DNA of 64,000 bases. It comes from Beta vulgaris subsp. vulgaris (taxonomy: Eukaryota; Streptophyta; Magnoliopsida; Caryophyllales; Amaranthaceae). Both the position numbers and the translations under genes were made by a program. This document shows, piece by piece, positions 12,501 to 21,769 of the stretch. The stretch spans positions 48,604,787 through 48,668,786 of the forward strand of contig NC_079202.1 of NCBI RefSeq assembly GCF_026745355.1, given 5' to 3'. Below the pieces are notes generated by a model. It ran no database searches. It saw only the letters and a program-made list of their open reading frames with translations, and was not told the origin of the DNA. Within the stretch, counting starts at the first letter, position 1. Every line of letters begins with the position of its first letter.

Positions 12501-13672
12501 TCATCTTTTATTGCAGCAGGCTTCTTTTGCGACACAGGTTGGTATAGGTCTTTCACGTACAGATAATCCTCAATCTGCATCTTCTAGAAATTGAAATCCT
12601 TACAATCGAATTTATCAATCCTCACCTTCCCGGCATCCATTATACCTATTCAACATGATCTAGCCGCACAATGATTCAATCTAGCTCTGATATCACTTGT
12701 TAGGAATATTTATCGTAGGCGCTAACAAATCAAGCAATAAAAAATACTCAAAGATTTAACGTGGAAACCCTTGAATAGGGAGAAAAACACCACTAGGACT
12801 TTGAATATGAGATGATAATACAAGGAGAAATCTTTAATCACTCTAGATTACTCTCTAACCTCTCTTTAGGTTCTCTAGTCTCTCTAGATTAAAAGAATAT
12901 TTCTCTTCAATTGATAATTAAACAATGACGGTCTCAAACATATTTATACTAGGGTTTTTTTTTTTAATTAGGCATCTAATTAACCAAGAAAACCAAAATA
13001 AACAAGAAAAAACCAAAAGGAAAAAGCAACATCGGCTGGGCGGAATATCCTGCGGGTGCAGGACACAACCTGTGGGCTGGCAGTACACTAGGTGCTGGCA
13101 GCGCCTAGAACTGCGGGCGCAGGTCACCAAATCATGTGGGCTGCTGGGCCTTAATTTGTTGCCATGCTTGGCATCAGCTATGCTATATAGACTTGCCTTC
13201 GTCTTGCAGCAATCTATGCTCGATGCACAAGGCTTCACACACGCACCTTACAACATACACTTCCTTTACCCATCTCCACATATCATTGCCCAACAGAAAT
13301 AAAATTTGTAAGGCTAAGCTATTAGCAATCAAGAGATAGGAAACGCGGTGGGGGCCACACAAGTAAAATTATCTAAATGATGTCACCCTCTCTTGTTTGC
13401 TAATTAACGGTTTGTCATTTAGTTTCTTTTCAAATAACATTCCTTTTGTCTGTCTGTATGCATGGCTGTTAAATACCTCCTCACTCCTGAGAGAGAGACT
13501 TAGTTTGCTAACTGATGAATTATTGTTATATTACGCTTGCAGGTTTAAGATACCTAAAGCTTTTATGATATGGAGGAAGCCTTTCCCACTTACAAGCACA
13601 GGAAAAGTTAAGCGAAATGAAGTTAAGACAGAGGCTATGTTGCATCTACAACCTTTACTTTGTAATCTTTAA
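576..13672 (+). CDS. AAE14: 2-succinylbenzoate-CoA ligase (AAE14/MenE type), 5'-partial, six exons
   Basis: Acyl-activating enzyme that ligates CoA to o-succinylbenzoate in phylloquinone (vitamin K1) synthesis; in plants it acts in plastids and/or peroxisomes. Exons: 576-673, 912-1105, 7001-7128, 9356-9744, 9924-10129, 13543-13672. All five introns are GT-AG and phases agree across every junction (AG|G at 1105/7001 and 10129/13543, G|GT at 7128/9356). The product is 380 residues plus stop; Arabidopsis AAE14 is about 560, so roughly 180 N-terminal residues lie upstream. Visible motifs of the adenylate-forming family: P-loop GSTGKPKGV in the first exon, SAYGMTEACSS across the third and fourth, DWFDTGD and GRRNSRIKSGGENVYPEE in the fourth, and the C-terminal catalytic-lysine region STGKVKRNEV in the last. 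GGGSLS and HPGI also match the AAE14 subgroup from memory. No stop or frameshift is seen. The introns are swollen by TEs. The C-terminus is ...LLCNL. Confidence 0.93.
1740..1985 (+). repeat. Possible 5' LTR remnant of the intronic copia element
   Basis: Just before the gag-like frame lies an AT-rich segment with a TATA-like TTTATAAATA near 1908-1917 and a leader-like tract, as in short copia LTRs. No second copy survives on the 3' side, so the ends cannot be set. Low confidence. Confidence 0.3.
1979..5640 (+). mobile_element. Decayed Ty1/copia retrotransposon in intron 2 of the ligase gene
   Basis: Same strand as the host gene, within the intron 1106-7000. In order: gag with NYGKWSLRMKTILGAQGVWD (about 2040-2400); protease WYLDNGASNHM (about 3040-3070), where the usual DTGAS reads DNGAS; pre-integrase with GHLN (about 3440-3600); integrase remnant RDRGVEFISNEF (about 3810-3960); reverse transcriptase starting KEWTHAVNEE (about 4590) through KWVYKIKENAKG, with the YVDDL box at about 5116-5130; RNase H start with CTRPDI (about 5440) and YLKGTPDHGLLY. 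Numerous stops and frameshifts break it, for example after 2239, 3511, 3972 and 4788. RNase H stops at about 5600 and no 3' LTR follows. It cannot move by itself. Confidence 0.85.
5641..6459 (+). other. Intron 2 sequence without a recognised feature
   Basis: AT-rich intronic DNA between the copia remnant and the fold-back element. It contains a TTC-rich microsatellite-like run near 6350-6430. No coding frame with recognisable homology is visible on either strand. Confidence 0.6.
6463..6775. mobile_element. Fold-back MITE in intron 2
   Basis: The left end (6466 onward, GTTTGGTTAG) and the right end (CTAACCAACC, 6761-6770) are inverted repeats extending about 85 bp inward. Both arms include GGTAATGGTAATG, a GAAGATATTCC or GAAGGTATTTCCC block, and ATGGTAATG. 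The whole unit could fold into one long hairpin. It has no coding capacity. The TSD is not clear, so the superfamily is open; the GTTTGG-type terminus resembles Tourist and hAT MITEs. Confidence 0.75.
7129..8299 (+). other. Intron 3 sequence without a recognised feature
   Basis: Non-coding sequence after the splice donor at 7129. Short open frames (7105-7390, 7529-7732) begin in or beside the exon and show no protein family. No TE terminus was found here. Confidence 0.55.
8300..8890. mobile_element. Possible solo LTR or LTR fragment in intron 3
   Basis: It resembles in layout the LTRs at 10182 and 12698: a TTAACGTGGAAAACC block followed by AGGAAAAACCACC near the left end, and a TATA-like TTTTATATAGAGG near 8557. 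The right end is ...ACACCAACA. Candidate termini TG (8302) and CA (8889) have no matching TSD, so borders are approximate. Confidence 0.4.
9030..9246. mobile_element. Stowaway-type MITE
   Basis: The left terminus CTCCCTCTG and the right terminus GAGGGAG are the inverted repeats typical of Stowaway (Tc1/mariner) MITEs. TA dinucleotides at 9028-9029 and 9247-9248 are the expected duplication. It is 217 bp, non-coding, and ends 109 bp before the acceptor of the 9356 exon. Confidence 0.85.
10182..11005 (-). repeat. LTR (3' LTR, left copy) of the 10182-13295 element
   Basis: 824 bp because it includes a 188-bp MITE plus the 8-bp duplication that MITE made; without these it is 628 bp, against 598 bp for the partner. 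The copies are clearly alike but differ by many substitutions and small indels, so the insertion is not recent. Confidence 0.88.
10413..10600. mobile_element. 188-bp hAT-like MITE nested in an LTR
   Basis: Termini CTATGTTGCTC and GAGCAACATAG are perfect inverted repeats. A perfect 8-bp duplication CTCTAGTC flanks it (10405-10412 and 10601-10608). The partner LTR at about 12870 has one uninterrupted copy of this site, which proves a later insertion. The inside has repeated TCCGACACGGGTA-type motifs and no reading frame. An 8-bp duplication points to the hAT superfamily. Confidence 0.92.
11365..11806 (-). pseudogene. Copia protease / pre-integrase remnant
   Basis: Two minus-strand frames, 11806-11555 and 11586-11365. 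The first has SWILDSSSSFHSSS, where the retroviral-type aspartic protease motif (DSGAS or DTGAS) is expected; the second Gly-Ala pair is changed to Ser-Ser, so it is probably inactive. The second, with NLISISQINKSNYKVVYKGG, matches the region just before the copia integrase. The two overlap in different frames, showing a frameshift. Confidence 0.75.
12110..12660 (-). pseudogene. Copia gag remnant
   Basis: The minus-strand frame 12580-12311 (MQIEDYLYVKDLYQPV, then a segment with LATLDRKALGVVRLTLAKSV) matches the Gag N-terminal region of copia elements, next to the primer-binding site as expected. Further gag-like coding towards 12110 is broken by frameshifts. Confidence 0.7.
12684..12696 (-). 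promoter_or_regulatory. Primer-binding site
   Basis: On the minus strand, TGATATCAGAGC begins about two bases after the 5' LTR. It differs by one base from TGGTATCAGAGC, the common plant copia site complementary to initiator tRNA-Met. Its place fixes the element's minus orientation. Confidence 0.75.
12698..13295 (-). repeat. LTR (5' LTR, right copy) of the 10182-13295 element
   Basis: 598 bp, TGTTAGGAATAT...CCCAACA. It lacks the MITE present in the left copy and preserves the empty target site. The primer-binding site lies immediately beside it. Confidence 0.88.
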
Positions 13673-13757
13673 GCTGAAATGCTGGATACACTCTCCTCAG
13701 CCTTTATGCACTGCTATTAAACATATATCATCAACATCAGTCGAAATTGGCTATTTA

Positions 13758-14937
13758 GGGTACGTTCTGTTCAACTTAAAAAATTAAGTTTCAGGTCCAA
13801 TAAGTTCAGATAAGTTCAGATAAGTTGCAATAATGTCTAATAAGGGTAATAAGTTCCAATAAGGTCTAATAAGGTCCAATAAGTTCCAATCAAGTGCAAT
13901 AAGTTCCAATCAGGTGCAATAAGTTCCAATCAGGTCTAATAAGGTCCAATAAGGTCCAAATAGTCAATGTTTAATAAACATTTGTATTATTGTTCATTAT
14001 TTTGTTATTCATAATTTCATATCACTATTAGCTGATTATGTTATTATTAGAATTTTAATTAAAGTACCACAATGATTATATAGTATCTTGTATTAGTGTC
14101 TATTATTTTATTATTATTTGTATTATGTCTATTATTTTATTATTTATTTATATTATGTCTATTATTATTATTCATATTACTATTAGCTGATTATGTTATT
14201 ATTAGAATTTTTTATTAAAGTACACAATGTATAGTATTATACTTGTATTATTGTCTATTATTTGATTGTTCTAATTGCTATTAAATATATTATAATCATG
14301 GTCAAATAATTAAGGTTAACAATAATAATAATTTATTACAATATTTTGAATTCGTCTTTAAATAACTAGAGATAACATGTTTTCGTTACTAATAACATGA
14401 AATATAAATTTTTGATTTCTACTAGTGTTCTTATAAAACCAAAACAAAACTATTAGATATATTAGTGGTGAAAGTTATGTATAGGCAAATATATAAATAG
14501 TAAATTTTTTTGTTAAATAATTAACATAAGAGATAATTAATAATCATTATTTTTTAAAGGACGAATTATAATAATTATTACTCCATAAAAAATTTTGAGG
14601 GGTAGTATTTACGTTAGTGGTAATATTTATGTTATTCATGGTCAATGTTTTTGTCTAATAAGGTCAAATAAGTTTCAATCAGGTCCAATAAGGTCTAATA
14701 AGTTTCAATCAGGTTCAATAAGGTCTAATAAGTTTCAATCAGGGCCAGTAAGGTCTAATAAGTTTCAATAAGGTCAATAAGTTCCAATAAGGTCCAATAA
14801 GCTCCAATCAGGTCCAATCAGGTCCAATAAGTTGAATCAGGTTTAATAAGTTCTAATAAGTTCAGTTCAGGTTCAATAAGTTCAGTTCAGATAAGTTTCA
14901 ATAAGTTCAGGTCCAATAAGTTGAATAGAACGCACCC
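13758..14937. mobile_element. Harbinger/Tourist-like non-autonomous element with subterminal tandem repeats
   Basis: The left end GGGTACGTTCTGTTCAACTT is inversely repeated at the right end (AAGTTGAATAGAACGCACCC; two differences). TTA flanks both sides (13755-13757 and 14938-14940), the duplication expected of PIF/Harbinger. Inside each end lie many copies of a 10-12 bp motif of the form AATAAGGTCCAATAAGTTCC (13796-13960 and 14645-14925), in direct tandem. The centre is AT-rich and non-coding. It begins 85 bp after the ligase stop codon. Confidence 0.8.
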
Positions 14938-15059
14938 TTATTCCCCTTCTCTATTACATTATTAATACATCCTACGTGATATCTTGTAGTTGAGCTGGGA
15001 GGAGCAAGGTATGTAGCTAAGATAGTGCTGACTACAGAAATTAGGTACCAGTTTAACTA

Positions 15060-15640
15060 CTCTAAGATAGAGGTGGCCGTTCGGTGGGGCCTAATTGGAC
15101 CTAGTCCTAAACCGACCCGTAAAAGGACCGGTCCATTCTGGACCGCCAGATGATCGGGCCTAAACCAGCTCGGAACCGGATGACCAAACTGGTTCTCGTG
15201 GGCCAAATTGATGTGTGAGGAAACCGGTCCTGCCCTAACCCTGAACCGGACTGTGAACCACACTCAGCCCTGAATCGGACCATAAAAAGTACTAAACCCT
15301 AAACCGGCCTATCAAACTAGTCGAAAAAATGCATAAAAGTACTTCATCTTTGGCCCAGTTATCAAAAACACAACTGTATATGGATGTAAATGCTAGTGCA
15401 TATACATTTAGAATTTAAAAATCAAAGCGCATTTTCATTTACGCAAAAAAAGAAAACAATGAACTGGTGGGCCAAACATGAATCGGTTTAGCCCGTCTCG
15501 AGCCATGAACTGGGGGCCGAACTAGTTCGAGTTTGAGAAAACCCAACCTTGAACCTGAATCGGACCGAATCAATCAGCTAATCGGTCCAGTTTAAGTTCA
15601 CACCGAACTGAACCGGCCCATGGCTTCTTTGAGAAATTTT
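15060..15640. repeat. CCGG/CCGAAC-rich repeat, probably a degenerate transposon
   Basis: Dense short repeats of GAACCGG, GGACCG and AACCGGCC variants in an otherwise AT-rich landscape. It begins GAGGTGGCCGTTCGG and finishes CCGAACTGAACCGGCCC, weakly inverted. Such ends fit degenerate fold-back or Mutator-like elements, but I could not fix borders or a duplication. No coding sequence. Confidence 0.45.
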
Positions 15641-17780
15641 TTCAATGTTTGGTTATGCATTGTTTGTATTCATTAATGTCATCTTCATAATCTTGAAATT
15701 CATAATCAGCTTTAAACTATAGTCTCATGATTAGATTTATTGATGTACTCTTGCATGCATTTATAGTTGGTGCTGCTTTTTGCTTTTCTAGTTTGTACCT
15801 TACTTCAGCTCTTAAACTTGGTAGTTTAAGTCAGAACTTCTCGTTAGACGGTCTTTTTTTATATTAGAATTTTTACTATTACATTTGATAATGACACTAA
15901 ATAGGCTATAAATTGTAAGTGGTATATGTAGAGAGTAATGCCTTGCTGGAGATTTGAATTATCATAGCTAGGCAAATTCATTAGGTTGTTTAGGAAAGCA
16001 TATAGAATAGTATCAATTGATGAGTGCTAAAAGAATTGCTGGATAACTAACAAGATGTAAAAAATTAACATGGAAGAATGAAGATGCAAGGGGTATTAAT
16101 AAGGTGGAACTTGGAAGGTGTGCTATAAAGTGATATATACGGTTTTTGTTAGCAAATACGGAGTAATTATTATACAAGCTTTTTGGGTAGCATTTCGTAC
16201 AAGTACTAAATATACTACTCCCTAGTCCTTCCATTCTTAGTGGTGTTGCTACTTAGAATCTTGACATTATTTAGAATCGTAAATAATCTTCTAATTTTTT
16301 TATCAATATATTAAGATAAAACATAGCTATGTGGGGACTTATTTGATTCGTTTCCATGAGTATTTTAATAATATCATTTTTTTTATAATGTCTTACTAAT
16401 ATGTTATTATATATTAATAGACACGATATGTATTGTCAGATGTGCAAATTAAACTAGAAACAGTTGCGAGGAACAAAAATAGTATCTTAGTTATTGTAAC
16501 TATTATACATTCTTAGAATTTAATATTATCTTCATCACTAGGGGTGTGAAGTATTCCGGATGGAAAAGGTGATAACGAGAAAGGTCGGGGATTGTGGTTA
16601 CGTGCTTCACCTTGCAAAGGATATGAAACATAAAGAGGGGACTAATATTATTCTAGCTTAATTTCAGTTTGATAAAATCAGACAAGTTTTTCTTTTAAAA
16701 AAAAAATACAATTAGACAAGTATTGCAGTATGAACCCTTAATTAAAACATTCTAATTTTTGAATCAACACAATCCATAACATCTCGTTTCCGATGATTAT
16801 AATTGTTTGTAAATGTAAAAAACAAACGTATTTTTTGATCGTCCATAATATCAACAAGTGGTATAAGAAAATCATGATAAGTAAGGTAATAATGGATATT
16901 GAATATCAGAACTCCTAAACATATGGCTTTATCCCATATGTGTCTGTGTCATTGGTGACTCATTTTTTCGATCAATCATTTTTTTGGACAAAAGAAGTAG
17001 TTCATGGGAGAATAGGGACTTCCTCACAATCTTAAGCTTGGAGCTCGATGGCCAGCAATCAGAGACACGAGAGTAGGGAAGAGCAGGAGGTGTTACCGGA
17101 CATCTAATCCAGTCTGATAAGTTTGGAATGGACTATATATATTGAACTCTAACTTTTCGCGGTCCACTTACATCTCTAATGCATATTGCTGAATGATGAT
17201 AATTCCTCGATCTCGTCTTGAGGAATGATAAATTTATGATGGGTATATTCCATTTGCCAGATATCCATATAGTGTATGTATTGCATCATAGTGTATGTGT
17301 TGCACCATGGTGTTTGTGTTTCTTTTCTTCTTTTTTTTTTTACACAAATACTATATGAACACTGTTATAGTCTTATCATCTCTCGTTCTTCATATGGTGG
17401 AAAGAAAGCTAAAATCGATGCTTAAAATTGAAATGTTATTCGTGATTATTTATTTTTGCATTATATTTACATTTCTCTCTATTTTCGTAATAGTAGCTTA
17501 CAGTTTTGAAGTTCATGTGCATGTTTATGTTTTTATTGTTTATTATCATTAGTTTTGTTTTTGAAAAATAATGTTAACTAATCTAGTCAAGTATTTTTGG
17601 TTATACTCTATTGTTTTGTATATGATGCGAAATTATTGAGGATATCCAAAATTATTGAGGATATACACCAATTGAACATTTTCATTACTAAGTTATGTTC
17701 ATGTGAACTATTTTGATGAATTTGTGTGGTTGATCTCGATATGTGGCATGATTTATTATGCTTAGCGTTTAGTTGCCACG
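15641..17780. other. AT-rich intergenic DNA; possible degenerate MITE near 16220-16490
   Basis: No gene is supported. About 16218-16490 begins ACTCCCTAGTCCTTCC with a Stowaway-like start but lacks a clean right end. A short exact duplication (AAATTATTGAGGATAT) occurs at about 17630-17665. Otherwise nothing recognised. Confidence 0.4.
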
Positions 17781-17919
17781 TGTAAGATAAGATTAGGGCT
17801 AAAAAGTTATGTATTCTCATTAGGATAAAAGAATATATAGTACAAGCTATTTGAGGAATCCTACAATGAAAAGAATTCCTTCTATACATGACTACTTTTA
17901 TATTTACATATCCTCAACA
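17781..17919 (-). repeat. 3' LTR of the split copia element
   Basis: 139 bp, starts TGTAAGATAAGATTAG and ends TATCCTCAACA. It matches 29623-29762 with scattered substitutions. The minus-strand polypurine tract lies just outside at about 17920-17930. Confidence 0.9.
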
Positions 17920-18359
17920 CCCTCACTCGAGTTGGAGTATGGGGCTCAAGATTGCCCAACTTGAACAACAAAATTCAAATTGAGACTTCTCAAGAATCTT
18001 AGTAAAAATATCTCCTAATTGAGTAGAAGTAGACACATAAGAAGGATCAATAGACCTTCAAGAATAGCATCTCTGCACATAGTGAAAATCAATCTTAATA
18101 TGTTTTGTGCGGTCATGAAAAACAAGATTTTTAGCAAGATGAATGGCAAATTGATTGTCATAGAAAAAAGGAATAGACTTGGGATGATGAACTCCCAAAC
18201 TCAACAAAAGTCCCTTAAACCACTTGAGTTTACAAGTAAGAGCAACTATAGAACAATATTCAGCTTTAGCAGGAGAGGGAGAAACTGTGTATTGCTTCTT
18301 AGTTTTCTAAGAGATAGGTGAATGACCTAGGAAAACAATCCAGCCTGACAACAATCACC

Positions 18360-18770
18360 GGGTAAGGGGGCAGGCGGCCCAATCCAAATCACACCGTTGC
18401 TGAAGAGATAACTCACTATCCGAACGTAAGAGAATGTCGGACCGGGTGTGCCTTTGAGGTAACGAACAACACAAAAGGCAACCGCCCAGTGAGCCTGGCT
18501 ATGCTCCTACATGAACTGAGATAAGATATGAACCACATAGGCGAAATTCGGACGAGTAACAGTCAAGTAGGTGAGGCAGCCAATAATACATTGGTAGGAT
18601 GCAGCAATAACGAGAACTGGACCACCAACATGAGCAATGCGTTGGTTTTTATCAATGGAAAAGGAACTAGGCGTAGTACCTAACATCCCAGCCTCAGAAA
18701 TTATATCCAACGTATATTTACGTTGACGAAAGAAAAAACTAGATGAACCTCAAGCCACTTTAATATTAAG
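18360..18770 (-). pseudogene. Copia reverse transcriptase C-terminus and RNase H remnant
   Basis: The minus frame 18710-18507 contains CLTYLTVTRPNFAYVVHILSQ, the conserved link between reverse transcriptase and RNase H. Downstream, VRYLKGTPG-like coding appears in another frame and then dissolves into stops before the LTR. Confidence 0.75.
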
Positions 18771-18773
18771 AAA

Positions 18774-19330
18774 TTATTTCAAAGGACCGACATCATTCAT
18801 TTTGAAACAATCACTCAGATAAGTCTTAAACAAGGTAAGTGAGGTGGAATCATTCCCAGAATTAATGATATCATCGATATAAACCAATACATTAAGCTGA
18901 ACAGAGCCACGAGTGTAAGTGAACAAAGAATAATCAGAGTAGATTGCAGGAAACCATACCATTTCGAGGCCGAGAATAATTGTGCAAACCAACAACGGGG
19001 AGCCTGCTTCAACCCCTATAATGATTTGCGTAAACGACAAACCATATGAGATTTCGGACATTCAAAACCAGGAGGGAGTTTCATATAAACTTCCTCATCG
19101 AGATCACTATGAATAAATGCATTATGAACATCCATTTGATGCAGTTTCCAATTTTTAGAAGCAACGATTGCAAGAAAAGCTCGAACAATGGTCATCTGTG
19201 CCACAGGAGCAAAAGTTTCATTGTAATCAACATCATCCTCCTGATAGTTGTCAAAACAACCAAACGGAATTTCAACCATTCCACAAAACCATCAGACAGA
19301 TATTGGATACGATAAACCCATTGACTTCCT
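18774..19330 (-). pseudogene. Copia reverse transcriptase
   Basis: Frames 19279-19016 and 19061-18774. The first carries YNETFAPVAQMTIVRAFLAI and WKLHQMDVHNAFIHSDLDEE, the second LVYIDDIINSG. These are the catalytic aspartates of the palm: QMDVHNAF and the YVDD-type box, here YIDD. A frameshift near 19016-19061 separates them. The sequence before 19279 is degraded. Confidence 0.85.
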
Positions 19331-19573
19331 AAGGCACGCTTCCCTGGACGAAGTGCCTCTAAAGTCTATGTGCACAAATGTCATCCTGCATAGAAGCTTT
19401 TCATCCATCATCCTTCATAGCTTCTTTAAAAGATCTGGGTTCATTGTTAGAAATAACAACAACAATAAACTTCCAATAATGTCCATATTTTTTTTTTGCA
19501 ATTTATATAATGAGCTATAGGGTAAGGAGTACCTGAGAGAGACTATGAGGATGAAGCAGAGGGAGATGGACTT

Positions 19574-20298
19574 TCAGCAACCGCAGAGTGAGTAACATAA
19601 TTGTTTCATAAAACGAAGGAAATTTTTTTCCCTTTTTCCCCGGCCTAAATCCACAATTTCATCATTAACAACAACATTTTCATCATAGCCAACAGTAAAG
19701 GGCGGAAGAGGAGAGCCCAAAGAAGGGCGTAAGTTAGGCCAGGAAGAAGAGTGGAGGGGAGAGGATGGTTGGGCTTGGTCCACTTTAGGGACAAAAAGAG
19801 AGGAAGGACGAGAAGAGGGTAGCTTTGGGCGTGGGCCTGCATTAGAGATAGTAATATCCGAAGGAAATGATGAGGAGGCAGCTGGCACTGGCCCACCAGC
19901 GGGTGAAACAGGGACACGAGAGTGAGAGAGATATGAGTTAGTGGGTGATAGCCCATCATCGTGTGAAACAGGGGCAAGGTGAGGAGAGGGGGATGGGGTA
20001 TTGGCGCTGGCCCATCAGCGTGTAAAGCAGGGAGTTTGAGAGGGGAGGAGGTGGGGTTCATTGGGCGTTGGGTTTGGACCAGTGATGCAGAAGGAGATTT
20101 GTGGGCTATTGGGGAGGGATTATTTTGGGTGATTGTGGTGTATTTTGAGGAAAGGAAGGAGAAGAGAATTCGGCAAAATTCGGGTGAATGGGAATTGGTG
20201 TCTGTAGGTAAGAGGGAGGATGGTGTAATGTTGGTATCTTCATGTGATTCAAATGGAAATACTTCTTCAAAAAATTCCTTATTCTTCAAATCAAACAA
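19574..20298 (-). pseudogene. Proline/serine-rich linker of the copia polyprotein
   Basis: The minus frames 20298-19645 and 19888-19574 give a low-complexity protein rich in Pro, Ser and Leu. It starts with FDLKNKEFFEEVFPFES, which resembles the stretch between integrase and reverse transcriptase in copia Pol. Two overlapping frames imply an indel. It ends just before the CACTA-like insertion. Confidence 0.6.
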
Positions 20299-20370
20299 CT
20301 TCTAATCCTTTTTATAAAGATATCCTACAAAAATACACTTTCAACTTCGACTAGCAAACTTGTCACCCTT

Positions 20371-21766
20371 CATTAGGGGAAAAAAAAGGAAGGGCTGTGC
20401 TGGAAGGGCTGCGCTTTCTTCATTACGCAGCCCTTCTATACAGTAGGGCTGCGCTTTTAAATAAAACGCAACGCTTCGTTAAAGTAGGGCTGCGTTTTAA
20501 TAGAAAAGCGCAGCCCTTCACATATACTAGGGGAAAGTTGAAACCCTCTCTCTCCTCCCATTTCATCTCATCTTCTTCATCTCCTCACAAAAAAAAAAAA
20601 ACCGTCTCTCTCCTCTTCACGCCTCCTCTCCTCACAAAAAAAAAAACGTCTCTCTCCTCTTCACGCCTCCTCTCCTCTCCTCTCATCTCCTCCTCTCCTC
20701 TCATCTCCTCCTCTAATCATTTTCTTCGCAACAGGTGTTTCAGAGTACTTCGCAACAGGTGCTTCAAAAACCCTAAGATCTATAATTCTCTCGCCTTTTC
20801 CCCCATCTCCTCCTACAATTCTTGTTCGTAATGATACACAACATAGTGCAAATTGAGTTTCGGAACAACTCATATCAACTTCCTCCAAAATCAATTAGCA
20901 TCCTTCCAGATTGTTTGAATGCAACTTTTAACACAGCGCAGTTAAGTTTTTGTATTGGATGTAACAATTAATAATTGCAGAAATCTTATGTATGATTCTT
21001 AATCTCGTTTTTTTACTCTCATTTCACAGATACTAACAGAAAGTGGAACTCCGCTGTTGTTGATTTTTTAGGTCTATAATTTTAGATCTATAATTTTAGG
21101 TTTTTTTTTCATTTTCGTTTATTTTTTTCATTTTTTGTTCATTTTCAGATTAGTTTATTTTTTTAGGGTTATTTTTTTTAATTTTCGTTAATGTTCAGAT
21201 TAGTTTATTTTTAGATCTATAATTTTAGGTTATTTTTTTCTTTTTTGTTCATTTTTGTTAACTTCATTCTGTTTTTATTTTCGTTCCTTTTTTTTTTCTA
21301 TTTCCGTTCTTTTTTTTCATTTCAACACTAAGATTTCAGGAATTATTTAATTTCAGTTGTATATTACAGTATTTTGGTTGTATGATATTCATCAGAATCA
21401 ATAAAAATCTAAATTTTAATTTCAATTCTGGAATTGCATTTACACGCCTGTTGTTGCTGTTGCTTTATGAAACTATATGATTTCAATTTTTTTATTTTTT
21501 TTTGGTCTAAAAGGGTTGCGCTTTTTACCTAAAAGCGCAGCCCTTGTCTAGAGAAGGGATGCGTTTTTAGGTAAAAAGCGCAACCCTTCACTTGTAGAAG
21601 GGCTGCGTTTTTAGGTAAAAAGTGCAGCCCTTTGTTGTGAAGGGCTGCGCTTTTTAAGCGCATCCCTACTTAAAAAGTGAAGGACTGCTATTGAAAGGGC
21701 AGCTGTCAAAAAGCACAGCCCTAAGGGCCTTTTTTAGCGCAACCCTTCCTTATTTTTCCACTAGTG
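20371..21766. mobile_element. Non-autonomous CACTA-like element nested in the copia element
   Basis: The right end read inward, CACTAGTGGAAAAATAAGG, matches the left end CATTAGGGGAAAAAAAAGG. CTT flanks both sides (20368-20370 and 21767-21769), the 3-bp duplication of the CACTA superfamily. Subterminal zones (20385-20525 and 21505-21750) hold many direct and inverted copies of AAGGGCTGCGCTTTT. The centre is T-rich with CT-rich runs. The frame 20397-20831 is low complexity and not a gene. 1396 bp. Confidence 0.88.
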
Positions 21767-21769
21767 CTT

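Larger units (their letters stand above)
10182..13295 (-). mobile_element. Copia-type LTR retrotransposon lacking most of pol, in the last intron
   Basis: Two LTRs (10182-11005 and 12698-13295) both start TGTTAGGAATAT and end CCCAACA on the plus strand. Flanks are gaact (10177-10181) and gaaat (13296-13300), a 5-bp duplication with one difference. On the minus strand the 5' LTR is the right one. A primer-binding site follows it (about 12684-12696, TGATATCAGAGC, close to the initiator-tRNA-Met type), and a polypurine tract (AGGTGGGAGATT) lies beside the left LTR. The internal part is only about 1.7 kb: gag remnants (12580-12311 and nearby) and protease/pre-integrase remnants. I find no integrase core, reverse transcriptase or RNase H. 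Confidence 0.88.

Noticed and set aside
13790..14925. Short direct repeats resembling a CRISPR array
   Set aside because: Repeats are 10-12 bp, tandem, without unique spacers, and enclosed by inverted ends in a plant genome. A transposon explains them.
20397..20894. 144-residue plus frame and 77-residue minus frame
   Set aside because: Low-complexity CT-rich DNA inside the CACTA-like element; no domain and no splice logic.
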